Shown here one piece after another: positions 25,194-33,401 of a DNA stretch of 64,000 nucleotides; position 1 is the first letter of the stretch; each line of letters opens with the position of its first letter. The position numbers and the translations under genes were made by a program. The stretch is taken from positions 1-64,000 of the forward strand of contig CAMYAO010000009.1 of the NCBI GenBank assembly GCA_947253885.1, in the 5' to 3' direction. Source of the DNA: an uncultured Clostridium sp. Lineage in GTDB: Bacteria > Bacillota > Clostridia > Lachnospirales > Lachnospiraceae. The notes beneath the pieces were generated by a model. The model saw only the letters and a program-made list of their open reading frames with translations, was not told where the DNA came from and searched no databases.

Positions 25194-25867
25194 TTATATC
25201 TTGTTTATAGCTTCAAGTTTGAATGGTAATTCAATATGTGTGTAAACTGTTTCTGTGACACCTTGACCTTTATGACCAACAATCTTCTTGATGATTCTTT
25301 TATCAACACCTGCTTCTTGCTGAATGGTTTCCTGTTGTATGCATTTGGGTTTCCTGCCTTGGTGATATCAACATATTTGACCATATCCCTTTTATCAGCA
25401 GTCACAATTTCATGCATCACTGCATAGTCATACATCAGACCAAACATGATTTTCATCTTCTTCAATGTTGGTGTGTTCTTTCCTGATTCATCAACAGCCT
25501 GTTGAAGATGGTCAAGTTTGATTTCCACAAACTTCATGTTATGTAACTTTTCGCATGACCTGAAGGATGCATTATAACCTTTACAGTTAGATTCAGACAC
25601 TTTTGGAAAATGCACTTCAGACCACTTTTCAAATACTTCAGCAAATGTGATTGTATTGTGATGCAGGTCATAAGGGTCTTTGTTATAATCTGCAAGTGCA
25701 ATCATTGCTTCCTTCCTACTTTCATAATAACCAACAAAAGCATAAATTGGATATGACTTCTGTTTTTCTTCATCAAATGTCCATCCTGTTGTTTTTCTTG
25801 CAACCCAAGGTTTCCTTCTATTTCCTGACAACTTATAGACACTTCCAAAACCATTTGGTAAACGCAT
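25194..25867 (-). pseudogene. Tyrosine integrase lacking its catalytic core
   Basis: The N-terminal arm-binding and SAM-like core-binding domains are intact (MRLPNGFGSVYKLSGNRRKPW...; TFAEVFEKWSEVHF; MFGLMYDYAVMHEIV). After RKPFSKKQ the frame changes and runs on as nonsense to 25205. The true C terminus is present one frame over: QEAGVDKRIIKKIVGHKGQGVTETVYTHIELPF, with the GH box and catalytic Tyr, ending at 25194. Roughly 150 residues carrying the first catalytic Arg, Lys and His are missing, so it cannot be active. Confidence 0.88.
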
Positions 25868-25963
25868 AAATACACACTTCCTTTCTTAAAATTGAGTGAC
25901 TTTAACAAAGGGTTGTGATATATTTATGTTGGTAAAATTTGTGTGTATAACACAATCCTTTGA

Positions 25964-26004
25964 TAAGACCTGACTACTTCCAATAGTTGGGTCTTATTTT
26001 TTTT
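25964..26004 (+). terminator. Hairpin with T-run upstream of integrase
   Basis: A 12-bp stem with two G-U pairs (25964-25975 with 25984-25995) followed by ATTTTTTTT. It points rightward. An imperfect 11-bp inverted repeat also lies at 25907-25917/25951-25961. Confidence 0.6.
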
Positions 26005-26124
26005 GTTCTTGGTGTTCTTGGTAAAACACTACTACTATATATTTATATTTTTCTTAGTTCCTTAGTGTTTCATCTTTCTTTTCTTAAAAGTATTATAGAT
26101 AAAGTACCAAGAACACAAAGAACA
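26004..26124. repeat. 20-bp inverted repeat built from tandem 9-mers
   Basis: Left arm 26004-26023 consists of TGTTCTTGG twice in tandem plus TA. The right arm, 26105-26124, is its complement with a single mismatch. About 80 nt of very AT-rich sequence separates them. It starts one base after the stop of the DUF4236-TM2 gene. Confidence 0.75.
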
Positions 26125-26125
26125 G

Positions 26126-26548
26126 CTAGAACATTACAGACTTTACTTCCTTCACAATGTCATAAATCCATCCGATTCCAAACAGTCCAAAGGTAAAAGT
26201 GTAAAGAATTCCCAAACCAATTTGACCTGATGCATATCTTTGGACACCTAACCATCCAAGAAATATTGTTGCAATCATCATTTCTTTGCTTGTTTTCATT
26301 TCTTTCTTTTCTTTTGGTGGAACATAAACAGCTTCTGAAGAAGTTTGTCTACTATTGGTAGAATATGATTGTGTGTTGACAAAGCTGACACCTTTGATTG
26401 GTGTGTGCATAGTTGTTGTCTTTCTTCCTTTTGAATTCACAGTGATTCTTCCTGCTTTACTTCCAACAGATATTCCAACAGAATTCTTATTAAAATTCAA
26501 ATTCACACCTTTACCAAGTTTTACAGTTTTCCTGAATCGCATTGACAT
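26126..26548 (-). CDS. DUF4236 and TM2-domain membrane protein
   Basis: 140 residues. The N-terminal DUF4236 (residues 3-55, MRFRKTVKLGKGVNLNFNKNSVGISVG...VNSKGRKTTT) is joined by a polar linker to a C-terminal TM2 domain (about 85-138, KEMMIATIFLGWLGVQRYASGQIGLGILY...GIGWIYDIV) with two membrane helices. No function is established. It lies 15 nt downstream of the repressor gene in the same direction, with an AAAGGA site, so it is probably co-transcribed. Confidence 0.85.
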   Translation of the reverse strand: MSMRFRKTVKLGKGVNLNFNKNSVGISVGSKAGRITVNSKGRKTTTMHTPIKGVSFVNTQSYSTNSRQTSSEAVYVPPKEKKEMKTSKEMMIATIFLGWLGVQRYASGQIGLGILYTFTFGLFGIGWIYDIVKEVKSVMF

Positions 26549-26563
26549 ATCATCACATCCTTT

Positions 26564-27031
26564 CTAAAACTTTTGTCTGTTTTCAATGACCTTTCCAATA
26601 ATTTGAACAGGTTTTTCAATAATGTCTTTGTTGGAAAAATACATTGGTGCATATGCAGGATTGAATGATTGAAGAACAATTCCATCATCCTGTTTCAACA
26701 GTTTCTTCACACAAGCACTATCACCATTCGCTTGTGCAATGACCACATCACCTGAATCTGCATCAGACTGTTGTTTGACAATTAGAACATCACCTGCTTC
26801 AATCCTTGGTGACATAGAATCACCTTTGACCATAAGACCAAAGAATTCACTTGTCAGATAGCTGATTGAAATACCAAAGTAATTTGCAAGTTTGGTCATG
26901 GTTGTATTATTTGGTGTGAATTGTTTCCACTTAGATGATGAACCTGCACCAAGTCCTGCTTCCCTTTCTAACTGTCTTTTGGATATCTTTCTTTCCTTAC
27001 ATAATTCATTAATTCTGTCTATAAATTCCAT
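26564..27031 (-). CDS. CI/LexA-like phage repressor (Xre + S24 peptidase)
   Basis: 155 residues: N-terminal helix-turn-helix (about 5-60, KRQLEREAGLGAGSSSKWKQF) and a C-terminal S24 self-cleaving domain with the nucleophile in KGDSMSPRIEAGD and the general-base Lys in ACVKKLL. Such repressors hold an integrated element silent and cleave on SOS induction. It is divergent from a truncated Xre gene across about 61 bp holding both promoters. Each gene has an AAGAAAGG ribosome site. Confidence 0.92.
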   Translation of the reverse strand: MEFIDRINELCKERKISKRQLEREAGLGAGSSSKWKQFTPNNTTMTKLANYFGISISYLTSEFFGLMVKGDSMSPRIEAGDVLIVKQQSDADSGDVVIAQANGDSACVKKLLKQDDGIVLQSFNPAYAPMYFSNKDIIEKPVQIIGKVIENRQKF

Positions 27032-27092
27032 AGCAATTCCCCTTTCTTAAAAATACGCAGAACAAATTATATAAGAAAGGTGGGTGAAAATT

Positions 27093-27215
27093 ATGTCAGA
27101 ATTTGAAAAGCAGGTCAGACATGCATTGATTGATAGGGATATGACAATGACAGACCTTGCAAATGAACTTGGAATCACAATTTCTTATGTATCTGATTTG
27201 GGACGTGAAGGGTGA
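27093..27215 (+). pseudogene. Truncated Xre-family regulator
   Basis: 40 residues: MSEFEKQVRHALIDRDMTMTDLANELGITISYVSDL is the start of a Cro/Xre helix-turn-helix. After SDL the frame enters IS256-derived sequence (GREG, stop). The junction lies near 27200/27201. The AAGAAAGG site and position opposite the CI-like gene mark it as the former Cro-like partner. Confidence 0.8.
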
Positions 27216-27426
27216 CGTCGCCCGAAGAAGTCGTAAAGTTTCGATCATAATGGCCGGAACGGTATCCCTGGCGCTCAGCAGAGCGCTGGTACTTATCAGC
27301 CCTGACCAGCTCATCAGCCTCATGATCCGGCAGAGCGTTGAGTGTCTCCTCAACACTGTTTCTGACCAGATCCTTAAGATTGTTCTTTATGAGATCTTCG
27401 TTTAACTGTATAATGTTACTAGACAT
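27201..27426 (-). pseudogene. IS256-family (mutator-type) transposase fragment
   Basis: Only the N-terminal part survives: MSSNIIQLNEDLIKNNLKDLV...RSAERQGYRSGHYDRNFTTSSGDVTLHVP. It is cut at HVP, where the sequence passes into the Xre gene read backwards. The DDE catalytic region is missing. The outer end of the element is not certain; GACTGTGTC near 27486-27494 may be part of its terminal repeat. Confidence 0.85.
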
Positions 27427-27552
27427 AGTTTATTGTCTCCTTCGTATTATTTTGTGTGCTAGCTTAATTTTACCAATGGCAATAGACTGTGTCTATTTTG
27501 TTATTCATTTGAATTTGCGAAACTTATTTTACCTTATCAACTGTATCAGCAA

Positions 27553-27951
27553 TTGCCGGAAGCTGCGGTATACATTCGCAGAAAAGTATTTATGGAAGAA
27601 CAGGGATTTGAAAATGAATTTGATGAGTTGGATAAAAATTCTACCCATGTTTTAGTGTATGATTCCGGAAATCCCGTTGCAACCTGTAGATTTTATTACA
27701 ATGAACAAAGACGGAGCTATGTAATAGGACGAATTGCAGTGTTAAAAGAATTCAGAGGAAAGAATTATGGGGCAGAGTTGCTGAATGCGGCAGAAATTGA
27801 AATTGTAAGAAAGGGTGGAACATGCATAGAATTATCAGCACAAGTCAGAGTGACTGACTTCTATGAAAAAAACGGATATGTGGCATCGAAGGAACTTCAT
27901 GAGGATGAAGGATGTCCTCATGTATGGATGAGGAAGATATTAGGCTCATGA
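27553..27951 (+). CDS. GNAT acetyltransferase with rearranged 5' end
   Basis: 132 residues of a GNAT fold: YIRRKVFMEEQGFENEFDELDKNSTHVLV, then RIAVLKEFRGKNYGAELL (acetyl-CoA loop) and DFYEKNGYVASKELHEDEGCPHVWMRK. This is the ElaA-like class with the C-terminal HVWM. The first strand and the natural start appear lost: in-frame sequence upstream (LILPYQLYQQLPEAAV) looks native back to about 27514, where it meets IS256-side DNA. TTG 27553 is only a possible restart, with no good ribosome site, so it may be a pseudogene. Confidence 0.65.
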   Translation: MPEAAVYIRRKVFMEEQGFENEFDELDKNSTHVLVYDSGNPVATCRFYYNEQRRSYVIGRIAVLKEFRGKNYGAELLNAAEIEIVRKGGTCIELSAQVRVTDFYEKNGYVASKELHEDEGCPHVWMRKILGS

Positions 27952-28014
27952 CAAGTAAAATTTTTTGTGTTGAAATGTATGTTATAGAAATTATATAGAA
28001 GGAAGAGAAAAAGG

Positions 28015-28368
28015 ATGAGATTAAAAAATATTTTAATAGCGGTAGAAAATATAGAACGATCAAAGGAATTATATCAAAGACTATTCGGATTGCGGATAAA
28101 GAATGATTTTGAGGAAAATGTTATTTTTATGGGCGGTTTGGTATTACAGGAAAAGGCGATGTGGGAAGCCTATACAGGCAGACTGTTCAGAAGCGGGAAC
28201 ACATCGGAATTATTTTTTGAGACATCGGAATTTGATGCTTTTTTGGAAAAATTAAACAGTTTTCCGGAAGTGACCGTTATAAGAGGCCCTATGGTAAACG
28301 CCTGGGGAAAACGAGTGATTTTGTTACAGGATCCGGACGAGCATTGGATTGAAGTGGCAGAGGAATAG
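28015..28368 (+). CDS. VOC/glyoxalase-fold protein
   Basis: 117 residues, one vicinal-oxygen-chelate domain: LIAVENIERSKELYQRLFGLRI at the N terminus and GKRVILLQDPDEHWIEVAEE at the C terminus, where the final Glu is a usual metal ligand. The substrate is unknown. GGAAGAGAAAAAGG precedes the ATG. Confidence 0.85.
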   Translation: MRLKNILIAVENIERSKELYQRLFGLRIKNDFEENVIFMGGLVLQEKAMWEAYTGRLFRSGNTSELFFETSEFDAFLEKLNSFPEVTVIRGPMVNAWGKRVILLQDPDEHWIEVAEE

Positions 28369-28429
28369 AAATATTGTATATCAGCCAACAGGGGAAGTGA
28401 ACTCTTGAGTCCGGAGGATCTATTTTCAG

Positions 28430-28459
28430 TTGCTGACAGAAAATAAATAGAGTTATAAT
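28430..28459 (+). promoter_or_regulatory. Promoter ending 6 nt before a start codon
   Basis: TTGCTG (28430-28435), 18 nt, perfect TATAAT (28454-28459). The expected first base of the mRNA coincides with the ATG at 28466, so the following gene may be leaderless. Confidence 0.6.
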
Positions 28460-28465
28460 AGGGAC

Positions 28466-29407
28466 ATGATTATTAATACAGGGCAAAGAACCGATATTCC
28501 GGCATTCTATTCAGAATGGTTTTTCAATCGAATAAAAGCAGGGTATGTCTGTGTCCGAAATCCGTATAATCCGAATCGGATTACTCGATATACATTGGAT
28601 TCGAAGATTGTGGATATTTTGTCTTTTTGTACAAAAAATCCACAACCGATGCTTGCGCGATTAGAGGAGATACGGGAGTTCGGTCAATATTGGTTTGTTA
28701 CGATCACCGGATACGGTAAAGATATTGAACCGAATGTTCCGAATACGGATGACGTTGTTCGGGCATTTTGGCAACTATCAGAGATGGTTGGAGTTGACTG
28801 TGTGGTATGGCGTTATGATCCGATATTACTAACGGATCGATATAACTTCGGTTATCATTTGAAAAGATTTGAAGAAATCGCGAAGCATCTGCAGGGAGCT
28901 GTGGATACGGTGGTAATCAGTTTTTTGGATTTGTATGCCAAAGTGGTACGAAATTTTAGAGAAGTCAGAATGATTACTCGGACAGAAAAGGAGCAATTGG
29001 GAAAAGCTCTGATTGAGATCGCACAAAATTATGGAATGCGGGTTAGGACCTGTCATGAAGGATGTTTGTTGGAGAGATATGGAGCGGACTGTAACGGTTG
29101 TATGACAATACCGATTTATGAGAAGGCAATTCAAAAGAGATTAACAGTGCCGGCTTTTCGACCATCCAGGGAAGGATGTGCATGTTATCTGTCAAATGAT
29201 ATCGGAGCCTACGATACCTGTATGCACTTATGTAGGTACTGTTATGCAAATAATCAGGAGATGTTTGTAAAACAGAATTATAAAAAACACAATATACACT
29301 CATCTCTTTTAATCGGAGAAATAGGAGAGAAGGATATTGTGATACAGGCAAAACAGGAGTCCTGGATAGATCGGCAGATGTCTGTTTTTGATTTTCTGTC
29401 AGAATAA
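28466..29407 (+). CDS. DUF1848 family protein
   Basis: 313 residues. The N terminus MIINTGQRTDIPAFYSEWF fixes the start by family likeness. The C-terminal half has conserved cysteines: CHEGCLLERYGADCNGC and the radical-SAM-like CACYLSNDIGAYDTCMHLCRYCYA. The pattern suggests an Fe-S enzyme, but the family has no assigned reaction. No ribosome site is visible and a TATAAT lies 6 nt before the ATG. Confidence 0.9.
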   Translation: MIINTGQRTDIPAFYSEWFFNRIKAGYVCVRNPYNPNRITRYTLDSKIVDILSFCTKNPQPMLARLEEIREFGQYWFVTITGYGKDIEPNVPNTDDVVRAFWQLSEMVGVDCVVWRYDPILLTDRYNFGYHLKRFEEIAKHLQGAVDTVVISFLDLYAKVVRNFREVRMITRTEKEQLGKALIEIAQNYGMRVRTCHEGCLLERYGADCNGCMTIPIYEKAIQKRLTVPAFRPSREGCACYLSNDIGAYDTCMHLCRYCYANNQEMFVKQNYKKHNIHSSLLIGEIGEKDIVIQAKQESWIDRQMSVFDFLSE

Positions 29408-29430
29408 AAAAGAGAAAAAGGGGATGCTTT

Positions 29431-30777
29431 TTGAAAGAAAAATTGAGTGTAAAACAATATTTAGTGCTGTCATCTATGTTATTCGGATTGTTTTTCGGTG
29501 CAGGAAATCTGATTTTTCCAATCCATATGGGGCAATTGGCCGGTAATCGGTTCGCTTTGGCAGCTGGCGGATTTTGTATAACAGGAGTGGGTCTGCCCCT
29601 TTTGGGGATTGTTGCAATTGGGGTTTCCGAGAGTAACGGCTTATTTGATCTTGGAAGTAAAGCAGGAAAAGGATTTAGTTATTTTTTTACAATTGTTTTA
29701 TATCTGACAATCGGTCCGCTGTTCGCAATTCCGAGAACGGCGACAGTGTCTTATCAGGTAGGGATTGCCTCCTTTGTGCCGGTGGGAAGAGAGAAATTCG
29801 CATTATTTCTGTTCTCTTTATTATTTTTTACAATTGTATTGATTTTTTCACTGAGACCGTCCGGTATTATGACTTGGATCGGAAAATTGTTAAATCCCAT
29901 TTTCTTAGTATTTCTTGCCATTATAGTAGTGGCAGTATTTGTAAAGCCGATGGGAGGAGCGGCAAATGCGGCTGCTATCGGAAGTTATGCAGATCGGAGT
30001 TTTATCACCGGTTTGCTGGAAGGATATAATACAATGGATGCCCTGGCATCTCTTGCATTCGGGATTATATTGATAGAGTCCGTTCGACGCTTGGGGATTA
30101 CCCAACCGGGAAAAATTTCGATTGTCACGATGAGATCAGGGGTGTTGACGGTTTTGCTGATGGCAATTATATACGGAGCCCTTACTTATGCAGGCTCACA
30201 GTCTGTAGAGATATTGCCGATGGCAAAAGACGGCGGGCTCGCATTTTATCAGATTGCACAGTATTACTTTGGAACATTGGGAGGAATACTGCTGGGAATT
30301 ACTATAACGTTTGCTTGTTTGAAAACGGCAATCGGTCTGGTAACTGCCTGTGGCGAGACTTTTGCGGAACTGTTGCCGTTTAAGTTCCGTTATCGAACCT
30401 ATGCCATCGGATTTTGCCTGTTTTCATTTGGAATAGCGAATATCGGATTAGAGAAAATCATTGCTTTTTCTGTTCCGGTATTAAAATTTTTATATCCGAT
30501 TACGATTGTATTGATACTGACCGGTATAGTGGGTGTACTGTTTCATTATGACAAGACGGTATTTCGGACTACCATAACAGTGACGACTGCTACAGCAGTA
30601 TTGGAGTTGCTGTCGGCACTTCCGAATACAGTTCAGATGAGTATACCAGGTTGGAAAACAGTTGGGAGTTTATACCGTCATCTACCGCTGGGGGCATATG
30701 GAATGGGTTGGATGCTTCCGGCAGGTCTGGGATTTTTAGTAGGAATTTGTATTTATATCAGGAGAAGGAATAAATGA
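29431..30777 (+). CDS. brnQ: Branched-chain amino acid carrier (LIVCS family)
   Basis: 448 residues with about 12 membrane helices. Seen: SSMLFGLFFGAGNLIFPIHMGQLAG at the N terminus and IGPLFAIPRTATVSYQVG, both hallmarks of BrnQ Na+ (or H+) symporters for Leu, Ile and Val. The start is TTG 29431 behind AAAAAGGGG. It lies 23 nt after the DUF1848 gene. Confidence 0.94.
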   Translation: MKEKLSVKQYLVLSSMLFGLFFGAGNLIFPIHMGQLAGNRFALAAGGFCITGVGLPLLGIVAIGVSESNGLFDLGSKAGKGFSYFFTIVLYLTIGPLFAIPRTATVSYQVGIASFVPVGREKFALFLFSLLFFTIVLIFSLRPSGIMTWIGKLLNPIFLVFLAIIVVAVFVKPMGGAANAAAIGSYADRSFITGLLEGYNTMDALASLAFGIILIESVRRLGITQPGKISIVTMRSGVLTVLLMAIIYGALTYAGSQSVEILPMAKDGGLAFYQIAQYYFGTLGGILLGITITFACLKTAIGLVTACGETFAELLPFKFRYRTYAIGFCLFSFGIANIGLEKIIAFSVPVLKFLYPITIVLILTGIVGVLFHYDKTVFRTTITVTTATAVLELLSALPNTVQMSIPGWKTVGSLYRHLPLGAYGMGWMLPAGLGFLVGICIYIRRRNK

Positions 30778-30862
30778 AGAAATTTTGATGTATGACAAGG
30801 AAAAATATCATGCCTCAATACTTCCAAAGACAAGCAATATAAACACCGTTATTCAGACCACA

Positions 30863-30937
30863 AAAAGGAGCTGTCAACACTTCAAGCAGACCTCAATGTC
30901 TTTTTGAAATGTGACAGCCCCTTTTATTTATTTTTCA
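30863..30937. terminator. Shared terminator between brnQ and dehydrogenase
   Basis: Arms AAAAGGAGCTGTCA (30863-30876) and TGACAGCCCCTTTT (30912-30925) pair with one mismatch and have T-rich flanks in both directions. The right arm overlaps the minus-strand dehydrogenase stop. Confidence 0.7.
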
Positions 30938-31880
30938 GGCTGTCAGCAATGTTAATATTCGCCCGAATTGTATCGCAGGATTGCTGCATTTTTTCAGATT
31001 CCTTTGCGGTTAAAGGTAATTCTATGATTTCTTCTACTCCGTTTTTTCCTAAAACACAGGGAACTCCGGCACAGACTGCTGTTTGACCGTACTCTCCGTT
31101 CAGTTCGGTAGAGGCGGGCATGATAATCCGCTCATCGTGCAGGATTGCCTTTACCATACGGGCGGCAGTGGTTCCAATTGAATATTCTGTGGCATGCTTC
31201 CATCGAAATGTGACCCATCCGCCATGACGTCCAAGCTGTTCCAGTTCCTCGTGGTCAAAACAAAATTTCGGATTAACTTTTGCATAGTCCTCTAAAGACA
31301 TACCGTTAAAGCGGGTGCAGGACCAAGCTGCAAACATGGAGTTTCCGTGTTCACCCAACATAAATGCCTGAATGGATTTATGATCAATATCGGTTACTTT
31401 TGCAATCTGAGAAACGAGTCTGGCGGTGTCTAAACCGGTTCCGGTACCGAGAACGTGACCTTTCGGCAATTGCAGTTCTTTGGCGATTTCCCATGTAACG
31501 ACATCACAGGGATTGGAGATAGAGAGCACAATCCCGTTAAAGCCGGATTCTTTTACGATCCCGGTCCAGGTGTGTATGGCAGGAACGGTATAGCGTAATT
31601 CCCGAGAACGCTCTTCGCTTCCCAACAGCAGGGAAATATCTCCGGCAGAGTTTACGATTATATCGCAATCTGCCAGGTCTTTGTAAGTACCGATCTGAAT
31701 GCGGATACGATGGGGCATGTGTTGGCAGGCATCCGAAATATCCTGACACTCACTGATTACTCTGTCCTCATTGGTATCTACTAAAACAAGCTCATCGACG
31801 ATTCCCTGAATCGCAAGTGCGTATGCAACATGAGCACCGACGTGTCCGACGCCGATGATTCCAACTTTTCGATTATTCAT
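30924..31880 (-). CDS. L-lactate/2-hydroxyacid dehydrogenase
   Basis: 318-residue NAD enzyme of the LDH/MDH fold: VGIIGVGHVGAHVAYALA (NAD site), ISNPCDVVT, and the catalytic His in MLGEHGNSMFAAWS. The substrate loop reads SAGDISLLLGSEERSRELRYT instead of the LDH AGxxQKPGETR, which is nearer to L-2-hydroxyisocaproate dehydrogenases. Lactate is thus not the certain substrate. A neighbouring BrnQ would fit branched-chain 2-oxo acids, but that is inference. Confidence 0.85.
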   Translation of the reverse strand: MNNRKVGIIGVGHVGAHVAYALAIQGIVDELVLVDTNEDRVISECQDISDACQHMPHRIRIQIGTYKDLADCDIIVNSAGDISLLLGSEERSRELRYTVPAIHTWTGIVKESGFNGIVLSISNPCDVVTWEIAKELQLPKGHVLGTGTGLDTARLVSQIAKVTDIDHKSIQAFMLGEHGNSMFAAWSCTRFNGMSLEDYAKVNPKFCFDHEELEQLGRHGGWVTFRWKHATEYSIGTTAARMVKAILHDERIIMPASTELNGEYGQTAVCAGVPCVLGKNGVEEIIELPLTAKESEKMQQSCDTIRANINIADSLKNK

Positions 31881-31954
31881 ATTTTCTATCTCCCTATTTT
31901 GAAAATTTTCATATTAATTTATACACTACTCTGATTTTAAAAGAAGGTCAATCC

Positions 31955-31984
31955 TTGATTTATTGTTGGGGAAGAAGCTACAAT
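31955..31984 (+). promoter_or_regulatory. Promoter of SGNH hydrolase gene
   Basis: TTGATT (31955-31960), 18 nt, TACAAT (31979-31984). Confidence 0.6.
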
Positions 31985-32020
31985 AAAAAGAAACAAGGAT
32001 TGAAAATGAGGAATAAAATA

Positions 32021-32644
32021 ATGAGCACTATTTTATGTTATGGAGATTCTAACACCTACGGTTATGATCCGCGAGACAGATTCGGAAGGCCTTATTCGCA
32101 GGTTTGGCCGGCTCTGACAGCGGAGAAAACAGGATATACTATGATCAATTACGGGCAGCCTGGCAGGCAGTTACCGAAATATGAGCCGGAGTGGGATGCG
32201 TTGCGTTATCAAATGGAGCGATATTATCCGGATAAGGTCATGATTATGTTGGGAACAAATGATATTTTAAACAGTAGGACATCAGACCTGACAGAAATCG
32301 GAGAGCGGATGAGAAGGCTGATTGATTTTATACAGAAGGATTGTAACCTGTCACAGATAGATCTGATTGTTCCACCTGAAATTCGGACAGATGCTCTTTT
32401 TTCACCGGAATATCTGCTGCAGTATCGTCAGGCTGCGGTTTCAGAAGCGAATCCTATGGAGCTGATAGATCGATTCCGCATCTTGTCGGTAGAACTGGCG
32501 GTTTTGTACAAAGAGATTGCAGATGAAAAGGGGTGTGGATATATCGATACATCCGATTGGAAACTGGAGATGGCATACGACGGAGTTCATTTGTCGCAAA
32601 CGGGACATATACAATTTGCAGAGCAGATCCTTCCGTTATTGTAA
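32021..32644 (+). CDS. SGNH/GDSL-family esterase
   Basis: Serine hydrolase of the arylesterase/acyl-CoA thioesterase type. Seen: ILCYGDSNTYGYDPRDRFGRPYSQVWP (block I Ser), GQPGRQLP (block II Gly region), MLGTNDILN (block III Asn), and YDGVHLSQTGH (catalytic Asp/His). No signal peptide. I chose ATG 32021 behind GAGGA because relatives start MxTILCYGDSNT; an in-frame ATG at 32006 is possible. Confidence 0.9.
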   Translation: MSTILCYGDSNTYGYDPRDRFGRPYSQVWPALTAEKTGYTMINYGQPGRQLPKYEPEWDALRYQMERYYPDKVMIMLGTNDILNSRTSDLTEIGERMRRLIDFIQKDCNLSQIDLIVPPEIRTDALFSPEYLLQYRQAAVSEANPMELIDRFRILSVELAVLYKEIADEKGCGYIDTSDWKLEMAYDGVHLSQTGHIQFAEQILPLL

Positions 32645-32843
32645 AGAGGTTAAAGAATCCTGACGGGTAAAAAGACATGTAATGCCTCATCTGACTATTT
32701 CTGCAGTAGAGTCAAGAAGTGCAGACCCGTTGAGAGAACCTTTTTTGTCTTTGAAAACAAAGGTGAAATCTGGAAAAATATCTTTTGTTTCCATAGGACA
32801 ACTGTTGCTGTATGTATTTTATTTAACAGAAGAGGAGGAGTTT

Positions 32844-33338
32844 ATGAGAGAAATTTTTCATCGAACCAGTATCAGAAAATTTGAGAACAGACCGGTAGAG
32901 CAAGAGAAGATTTTAGCTATTTTAAAAGCGGCAATGCAGTCCCCATCAGCAGGAAATCAGCAACCATGGGAATTTTATGTGGTAACGGATCGGACGGTTT
33001 TGGAACAGTTGTCAAAGATCAGTGAGTATTCCGGTTCTGTTGCCAATGCACCGGCAGCTATTGTAAATGTGTATCAGAGTGAAGGTTTGCCGTTTCAGCC
33101 GGTTGCGCAGATGGATATGAGTATTTGTACGGAACATGAGTGGTTGACTGTGGATGAGCTTGGTTTGGGCGGTGTATGGATTGGTGTAGCTCCTTTTGAA
33201 GATCGTATGAAAAAAGCAAAAGAGATCTTGCGATTACCGGAAGGAAAGGAAGTCTTTTCTATTTTACCGTTCGGTTATCCGGAAAAAATTCGAAAGCAAA
33301 AAGATCGTTTTCACAAAGAGCGGATTCATTGGATATAA
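32844..33338 (+). CDS. Nitroreductase family protein
   Basis: FMN-dependent reductase of 164 residues: IFHRTSIRKFENRPV (FMN-binding Arg-x-Ser-x-Arg), AMQSPSAGNQQPWEFYVV, GLGGVWIGVAPFEDR, and ILPFGYPEK. ATG 32844 has a near-perfect GAGGAGGAG site, so the longer frame from 32682 is not used. Short for the family but complete in its motifs. Confidence 0.92.
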   Translation: MREIFHRTSIRKFENRPVEQEKILAILKAAMQSPSAGNQQPWEFYVVTDRTVLEQLSKISEYSGSVANAPAAIVNVYQSEGLPFQPVAQMDMSICTEHEWLTVDELGLGGVWIGVAPFEDRMKKAKEILRLPEGKEVFSILPFGYPEKIRKQKDRFHKERIHWI

Positions 33339-33346
33339 GAGGATAA

Positions 33347-33401
33347 CAGTGTGCAGGGTCGAGAACCTTTAGATAGGATCTCGGCTTTGCACACTGTTTT
33401 T
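33347..33401 (+). terminator. Nitroreductase terminator reaching into araC-like gene
   Basis: Outer stem CAGTGTGCA/TGCACACTG (33347-33355, 33388-33396), inner stem CGAGA/TCTCG, then TTTTT. The right part lies inside the last codons of the convergent regulator gene, which stops at 33369. Confidence 0.75.

Noticed and set aside
27338..27655. 105-codon plus-strand frame across the IS256 end and GNAT start
   Set aside because: It is out of frame with both real coding regions and only bridges the junction.
30818..30923. Open stretch KDKQYKHRYSDHKKELSTLQ before the dehydrogenase terminator
   Set aside because: It looks like a coiled-coil fragment, perhaps from a mobile-element protein, but there is no start and no family I can name. 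Its end is a terminator arm.
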